Under the pieces are notes generated by a model. That model did no database searches. It was not told where the DNA came from and worked only from the letters and a program-made list of their open reading frames with translations. From positions 682,001-746,000 of the forward strand of contig NC_013929.1 of NCBI RefSeq assembly GCF_000091305.1: a stretch of DNA of 64,000 nt. The letters are read 5' to 3'. Shown in pieces: positions 15,731-23,749 of this stretch; position 1 is the first letter of the stretch; the number at the start of each line of letters is the position of its first letter. This DNA comes from Streptomyces scabiei 87.22 (GTDB taxonomy: Bacteria > Actinomycetota > Actinomycetes > Streptomycetales > Streptomycetaceae). Made by a program: the position numbers and the translations under genes.

Positions 15731-16927
15731 TCAACTACGGGGTTCCGGCGGGGTGTCGGCCGGTCTGTCCGGGGTGCCGTGCCAGTCCAGTATCAGCACC
15801 GTGGCGTCGTCCTTGAGGTTGCCGTGACAGGCGTCGAGCACGGCGGCGGTCATGCTCCGTACGGCTTCCCGTGGATGCAGCGCGCGGGTGTCGTGCGCGA
15901 CCGAGAACAGGTCGGCGGCCGCGGCACCACGGTCCTGCATGCCGTCGGTGAGCAGGATCAGGCGGTCGCCGGGGAGCAGCCGCAGTTCCTGGAGGCGGTA
16001 CGGGGTGGGCGCCGCCACACCGAAGGGCAGGTTCACGGCGAGTGGCACTTCCTCGACGATGCCGTCGCGCACCCGCAGCGGCCAGGGGTGGCCGGCGTTG
16101 ACCAGTTCGCACCGCCCTGTCTCCAGGTCGACGCAGAGCAGTTGGCCGGTGGCCAGGCCCCTGCTGTGCCGCAGCAGGGCCTGGTGGGCGTGGTCGGCCT
16201 GCTTGAGGGCGTCACAGCCGCTGCGCCGCGCACGTCGCAGTGCGCCGACCAACAGGGTGGCCAGCAGGGCGGACTCGGTGTCGTGCCCCATGGCGTCGGT
16301 GATGGACAGATGGAGCAGGTCGCGGTCGAGTGTGTAGTCGTAGGTGTCTCCGCCGATGTCGTCGGCGGGAACCAGCCCGGCGGCGAGGGTGAACTGCGGC
16401 GCCTCGCAGCAGGAGGCCGAGGGGAGCAACTGGTGCTGGATCTCGGCCGCCAGGCTGGTCTCGGTGGTGCGCCGCCCCAGGTGGTAGAGGTCGGTGAAAC
16501 GGCCGTCGGTGACGATGATGTACGCCAGCGCGTGCGCCGCGTCCCGGACCTGCCGGAGTACGGCCTCGTCGGCGGACTGCAGGGTCACCTCCAGGACGCC
16601 GATGCAGTCACCGCGGTTGCTGACCGGTGTGACGACCCTCAGTCCGCCCTGGCCGTCGTCCTCCACGAACTGCCGCTGCTCGCGCAGGACGCGGTCGTAG
16701 ACGCTGCCTCGCAGGGGCAGGGAACCGGCGCCGTCCGCCTCCTCCTCACCGGTCGCGACGAGCCGTACCAGTTGTTGACCGATGAGGTCGACGAACAGGA
16801 ACGACACACGCGCCGCACCGAACCGCTTCTGCAGGTCGTGTGCCACCACATCGACAGACTCACCGGGCGGGGCCGCCTCCGCGGCGGCCAGCAACTCGCC
16901 CAGCTCCAGATCTCCACCCTCCACCAC
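15731..16927 (-). CDS. PP2C (SpoIIE-type) serine phosphatase with N-terminal GAF-like sensor
   Basis: A 398-residue phosphatase. The first 165 residues look like a GAF-type sensor (FLFVDLIGQQLVRLVATGEE, GDCIGVLEVTL). The PP2C domain follows with GGDTYDYTLD, SITDAMGHD, LVNAGHPWPL, LLTDGMQDR and LKDDATVLIL, so the metal ligands are intact. The GTG at 16927 is preferred because GGGAGG lies five bases upstream; a much longer in-frame reading would run through the AT-rich promoter region at 17046-17070. It probably acts on a STAS protein, perhaps the one at 12311. Its 3' end abuts the 8-bp tandem array. Confidence 0.85.
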   Translation of the reverse strand: MVEGGDLELGELLAAAEAAPPGESVDVVAHDLQKRFGAARVSFLFVDLIGQQLVRLVATGEEEADGAGSLPLRGSVYDRVLREQRQFVEDDGQGGLRVVTPVSNRGDCIGVLEVTLQSADEAVLRQVRDAAHALAYIIVTDGRFTDLYHLGRRTTETSLAAEIQHQLLPSASCCEAPQFTLAAGLVPADDIGGDTYDYTLDRDLLHLSITDAMGHDTESALLATLLVGALRRARRSGCDALKQADHAHQALLRHSRGLATGQLLCVDLETGRCELVNAGHPWPLRVRDGIVEEVPLAVNLPFGVAAPTPYRLQELRLLPGDRLILLTDGMQDRGAAAADLFSVAHDTRALHPREAVRSMTAAVLDACHGNLKDDATVLILDWHGTPDRPADTPPEPRS

Positions 16928-17054
16928 GACAACCTCCCGTCGGTTGCCGCACCTTCTTCCCCGAGACTCCGCCGAATCACGTGGTGCGTCCGTTTTGGCC
17001 GGTCGGGGTGACCGGCGCAACACCGTCGGCACAGTGGGCTTCGTCACTAAACCG

Positions 17055-17070
17055 CTTAGTAGATCAGTAG
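17055..17070. promoter_or_regulatory. BlaI/CopY-type operator candidate upstream of the DUF6153-like gene
   Basis: On the minus strand the site reads CTACTGATCTACTAAG. It shares TACTGATC and ATCTACTWAG with the site at 20668-20689. ACTAA-N5-TTAGT (17046-17060) overlaps it. The repressor is probably the BlaI-like protein at 18543, by proximity. Confidence 0.5.
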
Positions 17071-17154
17071 AAATCGCCCGCTCCTCCAGCAGGGGCGACT
17101 CCCTTTGGATACCGTCGGATCGGAGAGGTCGAACCATCACTGAAGGAGTCCCGT

Positions 17155-17619
17155 ATGCGGGCCGGCAGGTGTGTGCGCGCAGGAGGTGCCCTGGGGCAGC
17201 TGCTGCTCGTCGCCGTGCTCGCGCTGGGGGTCCTTGTAATGCACGGCATGGGTCATCCCGCAGAGTCGGCGCACTCCACCACGGGCCGCGCGTCCGCCAT
17301 GGCGGCGACGGATCCGCTCGGCGCGTCCGCCGCGCACCACGGGCCGACGGGGTCGGCCGTGGGCGGGACCACCGACGGCCATGGCGTCGCCGGCGCGTCG
17401 GATCCGTCGTCGTCGCACGGGCCGGCCATGGCGATGGACATGCTGTCGCTCTGTGTGGCGGTGCTGCTCGGAGGCTGGGTGCTCTCCGCGCTGCTCGCGT
17501 CGGCGCTCACGCGCTGCAGGACGCGGTCGGCCCGGCTGCTCGCCAGGGTCGCCGCCGCTCGGCCGAACCCTCCACCACGCGGCCCTGATCCCACCCGTCT
17601 GTCCGTTCTGCGGCTGTAG
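17155..17619 (+). CDS. Membrane protein of the DUF6153 type
   Basis: A 154-residue protein with an N-terminal membrane helix ending in VLVMHGMGHP, a His/Met/Gly/Ser-rich middle (HHGPTGSAVGG, HGPAMAMDM) and a second helix (LCVAVLLGGWVLSALLAS), then a basic tail. The Met/His pattern is what soft-metal-binding proteins show. From memory the family is DUF6153, commonly placed next to DUF305 genes in streptomycetes. An AAGGAG site precedes the ATG. It starts the small operon with the DUF305 lipoprotein 94 bp downstream. Confidence 0.78.
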   Translation: MRAGRCVRAGGALGQLLLVAVLALGVLVMHGMGHPAESAHSTTGRASAMAATDPLGASAAHHGPTGSAVGGTTDGHGVAGASDPSSSHGPAMAMDMLSLCVAVLLGGWVLSALLASALTRCRTRSARLLARVAAARPNPPPRGPDPTRLSVLRL

Positions 17620-17713
17620 GCCGAACCGCTCTCGCGGGCGCGCGACCTGCGCGGACCCGCGGCTTCGCCTGCTCTCCACCAGCCGCTGAACCCACACCAC
17701 GAGGTGAACCGAC

Positions 17714-18385
17714 ATGACCGCACTCCCGCGCCCCCCGCAGACCCCGTACACCCCGCGCCGCCGGCCCGTACGACGAGCCGTCGCCGTCGGTATCGTCGCA
17801 GCCGGGACCCTGCTCCTGACCGCCTGCGGCAACGCCACGAACGGCGTGGACCACGGCAGCGGCAGGACCTCCGCGTCGCCGACGGCGTCCTCGACCGGCG
17901 GGGCCGCCTCCGACGACTTCAACAAGGCCGACGTCGCGTTCGCGCAGATGATGATCCCGCACCACGAGCAGGCTCTGGAGATGGCCCGGCTGGCCGAGGG
18001 CCGGGCGTCCGACACGGAGATCGAGGAGATCGCGGCGACGATCGAGAAGGCCCAGGACCCCGAGATCAGGACGATGAAGGGATGGCTGAAGTCCTGGGAC
18101 GAGCCGACCGCCGTCGCGTCCATGCCCGGTATGGAGCATGGTGGCGGTGACGGAAGCGGCATGATGGCCGACTCGGACATGGAGCACCTCAAGGGTCTGA
18201 AGGACGCCGAGTTCGACGCGATGTTCGCCGAGATGATGATCGAGCATCACGAAGGCGCCATCACCATGGCCCGGGACGAGCAGCGGGACGGCGAGCACAC
18301 CGACGCGACGGCCATGGCCGGTGACATCGCGAAGGGCCAGTCCGCCGAGGTCGAGCGGCTGAAGGACATCCTCGACCGGCTCTGA
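17714..18385 (+). CDS. DUF305-domain lipoprotein
   Basis: A 223-residue exported protein. The twin-arginine-containing signal RRPVRRAVAVGIVAAG leads to a lipobox LLTAC, so it is a membrane-anchored lipoprotein. DUF305 covers about residues 75-220 and shows the two characteristic histidine pairs, FAQMMIPHHEQALEMA and FAEMMIEHHEGAITMA, with a Met/His loop (MPGMEHGGGDGSGMM) between them. Such proteins bind soft metals and are often near copper genes. The ATG follows GAGGTGA. A strong hairpin terminator lies 10 bp after the stop. Confidence 0.92.
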   Translation: MTALPRPPQTPYTPRRRPVRRAVAVGIVAAGTLLLTACGNATNGVDHGSGRTSASPTASSTGGAASDDFNKADVAFAQMMIPHHEQALEMARLAEGRASDTEIEEIAATIEKAQDPEIRTMKGWLKSWDEPTAVASMPGMEHGGGDGSGMMADSDMEHLKGLKDAEFDAMFAEMMIEHHEGAITMARDEQRDGEHTDATAMAGDIAKGQSAEVERLKDILDRL

Positions 18386-18394
18386 CGGACCCCT

Positions 18395-18423
18395 GGCGCG
18401 AGCCGACCCGGTCGGCTCGCGCC
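18395..18423 (+). terminator. Hairpin terminator after the DUF305 gene
   Basis: A 29-base palindrome with 14-bp arms (18395-18408 and 18410-18423) and one central base, which would open to a small loop. It starts 10 bp after the DUF305 stop. Confidence 0.75.
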
Positions 18424-18487
18424 GTGCTCGCACCGTGCTCGCGCCGCGAGGGGGCGCCCGGCGCGATCACCGCCCTTCCGGACGCGC

Positions 18488-18496
18488 TCTACTATG
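18488..18496. promoter_or_regulatory. Half-site candidate upstream of the BlaI-like gene
   Basis: TCTACTATG, 47 bp before the BlaI-like start, resembles the ATCTACTWAG motif of the flanking promoters. It suggests autoregulation but is short. Confidence 0.3.
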
Positions 18497-18542
18497 CCCT
18501 TGCGTATTCACTGCGCGCGGGCGGCGAAAGGGAGTCGGGGTC

Positions 18543-18911
18543 ATGCGACGGCTGGGGGAACTGGAGGCGGAGATCATGGACCGCCTGTGGACGTGGAACC
18601 GTCCTGCCACGGTGCGCGAGGTCGTGGACGATCTCAACAGGACCCGCCCGGTCGCCTACACCACCGTGATGACCGTCACCAACATCCTCTACAACAAGGG
18701 CTGGTTGCTGCGGGGCAAGCAGGGCCGCGCCTGGTTGTACTCACCGGTGCGCAGCCGTGAGGCGTATGCCGCCGCCCTGATGGAGGACGGCCTGGGCGCG
18801 AGCAAGGACCGCCCGGCCGCGCTGGTCCACTTCGTCGAGAACATGACCGAGGAGGAGCAGGCCGCCCTGCGCAAGGCGCTGCGCGCGGTGGGACGGCAGG
18901 CGAAGCCGTGA
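18543..18911 (+). CDS. BlaI/MecI/CopY-family repressor
   Basis: A 122-residue winged-helix protein. RLGELEAEIMDRLWTWNRPATVREVVDDL opens the fold, YTTVMTVTNILYNKGWL is the recognition region and GRAWLYSPVRSREAYAA the wing; the C-terminal helix (FVENMTEEEQAALRKAL) is the dimerisation segment. The ATG at 18543 follows an AAGGGAG tract. The stop overlaps the GTG of the M56 protease gene, the classical blaI-blaR1 arrangement in which the membrane protease inactivates the repressor. Candidate sites lie upstream of three transcription units in this region. Confidence 0.93.
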   Translation: MRRLGELEAEIMDRLWTWNRPATVREVVDDLNRTRPVAYTTVMTVTNILYNKGWLLRGKQGRAWLYSPVRSREAYAAALMEDGLGASKDRPAALVHFVENMTEEEQAALRKALRAVGRQAKP

Positions 18912-19843
18912 ACGCGGCCCTCGCTCTCGGCACCTACACGCTCCTCGTGGGCTTCGCCGCCCCGCCCCTCCTTCTGCGGTCGGACTGGCCGCACCGGGCA
19001 CCGGCCCTGGCCCTGGCGGTCTGGCACGCCCTGGCCCTCTCCTTCGCGCTCGGCACCGCACTGACCGCGTACCACCTCTTCATGCCCATGGCTCACGCGC
19101 ACGACGGGCTGTGGGGCCTGCTGCATTCCTGCGGCTTCGACCTGGGCTTCGACCTGGGCTTCGACCCGGGCGTGGGCGGCCCCGCCCACGCCACCGCGGG
19201 GCGCCTCTCCGTCGCACTGCCCGCCGTACCGGGGATCGCCCTCGCGGGCGGCTTCGCCTTCCACGTCGCACGGGCCAGGCTGGCGCTGACCCGGCACCGG
19301 GAGGCGGTGGACCTGGTGGGCCGCCGTTCGGTCCGGCTGGGGGCCACCGTGCTGCCGTACGACGTTCCCGCCGCCTACTGCCTGCCCGGCCGCCGGCCCA
19401 GGATCGTGGTCAGTGAGGCGGCCGTACGGGAACTGGCGCCGGAGGAGCTCGCGGCCGTACTGGCGCACGAGCGGGCCCACATCGCCGGCCGTCACCATCT
19501 GGCGCTCGCCGGCGCGGCGGCGTTCCACTCGGTCTTCCCCCTGCTTCCCCTGGCCCGCCAGGTTCGCGAACAGACCGCGCTCCTGCTGGAGATGATCGCC
19601 GACGACCGGGCCCTGCGCGCTCACTCCGACGGGGCCCTGGCGACGGCGATGTACGCGATGGCGGCGGCCCGGGCCCCGCGGGACGCGTTCGCGGCGGGCG
19701 GCCGGACGGTTCTGATCCGGATACGGCGGGTGCTCGGCCCGCGCACCGCCCCGCACCCCGCTCTCCGGGGCGCCCTGGCGGCCGCGACCGCCGCCGTACC
19801 GCTGTTGCCGCTGCTGGTCGCCTGCCCGCCCGGCGTCGGCTGA
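18908..19843 (+). CDS. M56-family membrane metalloprotease (BlaR1-like, no sensor domain)
   Basis: A 311-residue integral membrane protease. The zinc motif HERAH (HExxH) lies in AAVLAHERAHIAGRHHLAL around residue 196, flanked by membrane helices at both ends. It lacks the penicillin-binding sensor of BlaR1, as most actinomycete M56 proteins do. A loop near residue 75 contains the repeat FDLGFDLGFDPG next to HAHD and HSC residues. It is coupled to the BlaI-like gene and should cleave that repressor on a membrane or metal signal. Confidence 0.88.
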   Translation: MNAALALGTYTLLVGFAAPPLLLRSDWPHRAPALALAVWHALALSFALGTALTAYHLFMPMAHAHDGLWGLLHSCGFDLGFDLGFDPGVGGPAHATAGRLSVALPAVPGIALAGGFAFHVARARLALTRHREAVDLVGRRSVRLGATVLPYDVPAAYCLPGRRPRIVVSEAAVRELAPEELAAVLAHERAHIAGRHHLALAGAAAFHSVFPLLPLARQVREQTALLLEMIADDRALRAHSDGALATAMYAMAAARAPRDAFAAGGRTVLIRIRRVLGPRTAPHPALRGALAAATAAVPLLPLLVACPPGVG

Positions 19844-19905
19844 GCGGTGCGGACGCGGCTCGCGAGGTGCGCCCGGTCCGCCCGGACACGGTCGCGCGGG
19901 CACGG

Positions 19906-20607
19906 TCACACGGCCATCATCAGCAGCATCGTCGCCATGGAGCCGCCCATGCCCACCTGTCCGGCCAGGCGCGCGTTGGGCGCGGAGAACATCCCGGGGC
20001 TCCGGGTGGCTCGGCGGTGGCGGGCCCTCCCGGCGGGCGGGACGGACGCTCCGCCCGGGTGGCGTGTCCGGGCCCGTACGGCCAGGGCCACGACGACCAC
20101 GAAGTAGGCGGCCAGCGCCCAGAAGACGGCGCGCCACAGGAGCGCGGAGCCGGACACGGCGGCCGCCTCGGTCATGCCGTGGGCGCTCGTGGCCGCCGTC
20201 CCGGCCACGGCTCCGTGCCCGTGCCCGGATGAGCCCGCCAGGGCGAGCGTGGGACCCGAGGCGGCCCCGGGCACGGCGAGCGTCATCAGCACCATGGCCG
20301 CGCTGCCGATCACCACATGGGCGGCGTGCCCGAGGTGCCGCACGCCGCTCTCGGCGGCCTGCCGTACGGACAGCGCCGCACCCGTGAGACCGAGCGCGGC
20401 GAACACCGCCGCCCACCACATGCCGTACGTCCCGTAGAGGACCGCCGTCGGAGGTGCCGCCATCACGGCCATCCCCGCGCCCATCACGGCCTCGGCCCCC
20501 GCCTCGAACCGGGCCCGGCCGCCGATCCGTGCCGCGCGTACGAGGTTCCCCACGGCCACCCCGGCGCCCAGCGTCGTCAGCGTCCAGCCGAGCAGGTCTC
20601 CCGTCAT
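19906..20607 (-). CDS. DUF5134-type membrane protein
   Basis: A 233-residue protein with six to seven hydrophobic helices. Histidines and methionines recur within them (GVRHLGHAAHVVIGSAAMVLM, SSGHGHGAVAG, MGGSMATMLLMM), which fits the DUF5134 family as I remember it. The ATG at 20607 has AAGGAG six bases upstream; an in-frame ATG 21 bp further upstream is not used. It converges on the M56 gene and diverges from the DUF4396-like gene. Function is unknown; the setting suggests metal handling. Confidence 0.78.
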   Translation of the reverse strand: MTGDLLGWTLTTLGAGVAVGNLVRAARIGGRARFEAGAEAVMGAGMAVMAAPPTAVLYGTYGMWWAAVFAALGLTGAALSVRQAAESGVRHLGHAAHVVIGSAAMVLMTLAVPGAASGPTLALAGSSGHGHGAVAGTAATSAHGMTEAAAVSGSALLWRAVFWALAAYFVVVVALAVRARTRHPGGASVPPAGRARHRRATRSPGMFSAPNARLAGQVGMGGSMATMLLMMAV

Positions 20608-20660
20608 GTCACCACTCCTTCGCGGCACCGGATTCCGGCCCGCCGCTCCGTTCGTCGGTC

Positions 20661-20689
20661 ACTACGTATCTACTTAGTACGTACTGATC
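20661..20689. promoter_or_regulatory. BlaI/CopY-type operator candidate between divergent genes
   Basis: A dyad of A(C/G)TACGTA arms (20661-20668 and 20678-20685) surrounds the motif ATCTACTTAG (20668-20677), with TACTGATC at 20682-20689. Both shared elements recur at 17055-17070. It sits 54 bp upstream of the DUF5134-type start. Confidence 0.5.
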
Positions 20690-20751
20690 GACGCACCCGC
20701 TCACCGGGCGTGCGCGACGTTTCGGAGGGAAGGGCCGAGCAGTCCTCGCCA

Positions 20752-20770
20752 TATACCCCCCAGGGGTATA
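20752..20770. promoter_or_regulatory. CsoR-type operator
   Basis: TATACCCC (20752-20759) and GGGGTATA (20763-20770) flank CCA. This matches the G/C-tract pseudopalindrome, ATACCCC...GGGGTAT, bound by CsoR-family copper(I) or persulfide repressors. It lies 55 bp before the DUF4396-like start. The CsoR gene itself is not in the window. Confidence 0.75.
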
Positions 20771-20824
20771 ACCTGATGGCGATCGAGGGACAGAACCACA
20801 CGGACGAGAAGGGGATGAACGGGC

Positions 20825-21361
20825 ATGGACCACAGCGCTCACCACGACGGCGCCGGGCATGACCACGCCGGCGCGCACCACCACGGCCACTCCGCCCAGG
20901 AGGCACCCCGGGGGCCGGGGCACGGCGGCGCCTCCTGGGCGATGGCGGCGAAGGCGACGCTGCACTGTCTGACCGGGTGCGCCCTCGGCGAGATCCTCGG
21001 CATGGTCGTCGGCACGGCCCTGCTGTGGGGCAATGTGCCGACCATGGTGCTGGCCATCGCGCTCGCGTTCGTGTTCGGCTATTCGTTCACCCTGTTCGCG
21101 GTGCGCCGGGCCGGACTGGACTGGAAGAGCGCGCTGAAGGTGGCCCTGGCCGCCGACACCGTCTCGATCGCCGTGATGGAGCTGGTCGACAACGCGATCA
21201 TCGCCCTCACCCCGGGGGCCATGGACGCCCATCTCGACGAGGGTCTCTTCTGGTCGGCGCTCCTGGGCGGGTTCGCGGTCGCCTTCCTGATCACCACGCC
21301 CGTGAACAAGTGGATGATCGGACGCGGCAAGGGCCATGCCGTGGTCCACGCCCACCACTGA
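20825..21361 (+). CDS. DUF4396-type His-rich membrane protein
   Basis: A 178-residue protein. The first 38 residues are a metal-binding-looking stretch (MDHSAHHDGAGHDHAGAHHH). Four membrane helices follow (LHCLTGCALGEILGMVVGTA, MVLAIALAFVFGYSFTLFAV, a middle helix with VALAADTVSIAVMELVDNA, and FAVAFLITTPVNKWMIG), then a His tail. The pattern agrees with DUF4396. A CsoR-type box 55 bp upstream suggests induction by copper or reactive sulfur. The Met-Asp-His start at 20825 is the only one giving this frame. Confidence 0.82.
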   Translation: MDHSAHHDGAGHDHAGAHHHGHSAQEAPRGPGHGGASWAMAAKATLHCLTGCALGEILGMVVGTALLWGNVPTMVLAIALAFVFGYSFTLFAVRRAGLDWKSALKVALAADTVSIAVMELVDNAIIALTPGAMDAHLDEGLFWSALLGGFAVAFLITTPVNKWMIGRGKGHAVVHAHH

Positions 21362-21484
21362 CGCCCTTTTCTCCTGACCTCGTACCACTGACGTACTCTC
21401 CACCGACCTCGTCCTCCGTCTCGTACAACCGTTTGTGCACCGGGAAGGTCGTACGGGCGTCGGATCTCAGACAGGAGCAGTACG

Positions 21485-22930
21485 TTGCGCAGACGCACCC
21501 TGACCGTGGCCACGGCCACCGCCGCCCTCGCCCTCGCCGTCACCGGGCTCGGCGCACCCGGGGCCGTCGCGGCGCCCTCCGGTCTGGCGGACGACTTCGA
21601 CGGCGACGGCTACCGCGACCTCGCCATCGGTACGCCCAAGGCGAGCGGCGGCACGGTCACCGTCCTCTTCGGCTCCGCCGCCGGCGTCAGCCCGAGCCGG
21701 TCGGTGAACATCACTCAGAACACCCCGGGCGTGCCCGGTGCCTCGGAGAGCGTGGACAGGTTCGGCGAGAACGTCACCAGCGGCGATGTGAACCACGACG
21801 GCTACGCCGATCTGATCGTCGGGGCGCCCGGCGAGGAGGTCACCGGGAAGCCGCGCGGCTCGGTGACGATCGTCTGGGGCGGCGCGAAGCCGTTCACCTC
21901 GGGCGGCATGGCGCTGACCGCGCCCACCGCCGAGGCGGACGGCTTCGGCGAGGGCGCGGCCTTCGCCGACCTCGACGGGGACGGCAGCCCGCAGCTCGCC
22001 GTCGTCGGCAGCGACACGTTCTGGTGGTACGGCGACGGCGGGCCCACGCAGGACGGCGCGTTCGCCCCCGAGGTGGACTTCCTGCCGGACGGCGTCCAGC
22101 TCGACGGCATCGTGGCGGGTCACTTCTCCTCCAAGGACGGCGGCAACGGCTACGAGTACGTCCTGCACGGCCGTCAGTACGACACCGACGGCTCCCCCCT
22201 CCCCGGCTATACAGGTGTGCTGCGCGGCGGCCCCGGCGACGTCGGCTCCGTCCACGCCACCCTCAGCGACGACGGGACGACCGGCTCCGCCGCGTGGCGG
22301 TCGGCGGCCGTCGCGACCGGCGACATCAACGGCGACGGGTACGAGGACCTGGTCACCGCCGACGAGGCGGGCGTCAAGGGCGGCTCGGTCATGGTGCGCT
22401 ACGGCTCGGCGTCCGGTCTGCCGCACAAGGGCCGCACGTACCACCAGGACACCCCCGGTGTCCCGGGCACCGACGAGGTCCACGACGGGTTCGGCGCGGC
22501 GCTCGCCCTGGGTGACGTGACGGGCGACGGCCGTGCGGACCTCGCGATCGGCGCCCCTAACGAGACCGTGGACGGCAAGCGGTACGTCGGCGACGTCGTG
22601 CTCCTCAAGGGCGGCCCGAACGGACTGACCACGACCGGGGCCCAGTCCTTCCACCAGGCGACGGCCGGAGTGCCGGGCGCGGCCGAGGCGGGGGACCACT
22701 TCGGCTCCTCGCTCCGCCTGCGCGACATCAACGGCAACGGCAAGGCGGATCTGGCCATCGGCGCGGACGGCGAGGACATCCTGCCGAACGGCTACGACGA
22801 CGGAGCGGCCTGGGTGCTGCGAGGCTCGGCGTCCGGACTGACGACCACCTCGGCGACCTCGTTCAACGCGACGGACTTCGGCTACCCGGTGGTGGCGGGC
22901 CGCAAGTTCGCGGACGTCTTCGCGCGCTGA
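21485..22930 (+). CDS. Secreted FG-GAP repeat (integrin-alpha-like) protein
   Basis: A 481-residue exported protein. The TTG start at 21485 is preceded by AGGAG and opens a signal peptide (RRRTLTVATATAALALAVTG, cleavage near GAVAAP). About six to seven FG-GAP/VCBS-type blades follow, each with a calcium-loop DxDGDGxxDL core: DFDGDGYRDLAIGTP, DVNHDGYADLIVGAP, DLDGDGSPQLAVVGS, DINGDGYEDLVTA, DVTGDGRADLAIGAP and DINGNGKADLAIGAD. The whole is probably a seven-bladed beta-propeller on the cell surface or secreted. Streptomycetes have many of these; ligands are unknown. Confidence 0.93.
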   Translation: MRRRTLTVATATAALALAVTGLGAPGAVAAPSGLADDFDGDGYRDLAIGTPKASGGTVTVLFGSAAGVSPSRSVNITQNTPGVPGASESVDRFGENVTSGDVNHDGYADLIVGAPGEEVTGKPRGSVTIVWGGAKPFTSGGMALTAPTAEADGFGEGAAFADLDGDGSPQLAVVGSDTFWWYGDGGPTQDGAFAPEVDFLPDGVQLDGIVAGHFSSKDGGNGYEYVLHGRQYDTDGSPLPGYTGVLRGGPGDVGSVHATLSDDGTTGSAAWRSAAVATGDINGDGYEDLVTADEAGVKGGSVMVRYGSASGLPHKGRTYHQDTPGVPGTDEVHDGFGAALALGDVTGDGRADLAIGAPNETVDGKRYVGDVVLLKGGPNGLTTTGAQSFHQATAGVPGAAEAGDHFGSSLRLRDINGNGKADLAIGADGEDILPNGYDDGAAWVLRGSASGLTTTSATSFNATDFGYPVVAGRKFADVFAR

Positions 22931-22998
22931 GCGGCCACGGAACGCGCCGGGCACCGGGCCACCCGGTGACGGGCCCGGCGATACCTCTCCGCGCGGGT

Positions 22999-23026
22999 CC
23001 GCCCGGCGCCGACGGGCGCCGGGCGG
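22999..23026. terminator. Bidirectional hairpin terminator
   Basis: A perfect 12-bp stem (22999-23010 and 23015-23026) with loop GACG lies between the convergent FG-GAP gene (stop 22930) and the snapalysin gene (stop 23052). A second, weaker hairpin with GCCGGGC/GCCCGGC outer arms precedes it. Confidence 0.78.
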
Positions 23027-23051
23027 TCGCTCACCTGTGGTGCGGCCTGCC

Positions 23052-23615
23052 TCAGTCCACGATCACCCCGGTACGCGCCGCCGGGGTCCGCCCGACGAGC
23101 AGGCCGCCGAAGTTGCCCTCGACCTCCGACTTCTCCGCGGCGTTCGGATAGGGGTTCGTGCACGCGATGCCCGCCGTGGAGCCGGACATCAGGCTCGAAC
23201 ACGGTCCGGGCTTGCGGTCGGGCAGGCCGAGGATGTGCCCGAGTTCGTGGGCGGAGATGCGGATGGTGTTGTAGCCCTGGTCGACGGCCTGCCGTCCGAT
23301 GTAGACGGTGCCGTTGCCCAGGGTCGTGGGCAGGGCGCGCGGCCAGCCGTTGTCGGCGAGGACCCGGATGTTCGCGCGTTGCCCGGTGGCGACCGGACGC
23401 AGTTCGACCGAGTCGACACTCTCGTTCCAGATCGCCGCGCCGCGGTCGACCGCGCTTCTGAACTCCGCCGAACCGCCGGCGTCGTAGGTGAAGACACGGG
23501 CGGCCACCGGGACTTCGGCCGGGTCGGCGGAAGCGGCCACGGCCTGGCCGCCGGTCAGGGACAGGGACACCACCAGCGCCGCGGTCAGGGCACCGGTCAG
23601 CGTACGGACGTGCAT
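23052..23615 (-). CDS. snpA: Snapalysin-type secreted zinc metalloprotease (M7)
   Basis: A 187-residue secreted protease. A signal peptide of about 27 residues (LTGALTAALVVSLSLTGG...VAA) and a short pro-like segment precede the catalytic domain. The extended zinc motif is HELGHILGLPD, the HExxHxxGxxD signature in which Asp replaces the third His, specific to M7 snapalysins of Streptomyces. SLMSGSTAGI is the Met-turn and cysteines form the conserved disulfide. The usual divergent LysR activator is absent here. Confidence 0.9.
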   Translation of the reverse strand: MHVRTLTGALTAALVVSLSLTGGQAVAASADPAEVPVAARVFTYDAGGSAEFRSAVDRGAAIWNESVDSVELRPVATGQRANIRVLADNGWPRALPTTLGNGTVYIGRQAVDQGYNTIRISAHELGHILGLPDRKPGPCSSLMSGSTAGIACTNPYPNAAEKSEVEGNFGGLLVGRTPAARTGVIVD

Positions 23616-23749
23616 GATCGACCTCCTCGTGGGGGAAAGGGGCAGTCGTGCTCATGACATTATTGGCTGCCTGCCCGGCGTGACGGAGGTGAATCCGTCA
23701 ATCGGCGGCGCTCCTCGTCGAGGGGTGTCGGGGCGAGCGGCGTTCGCGC

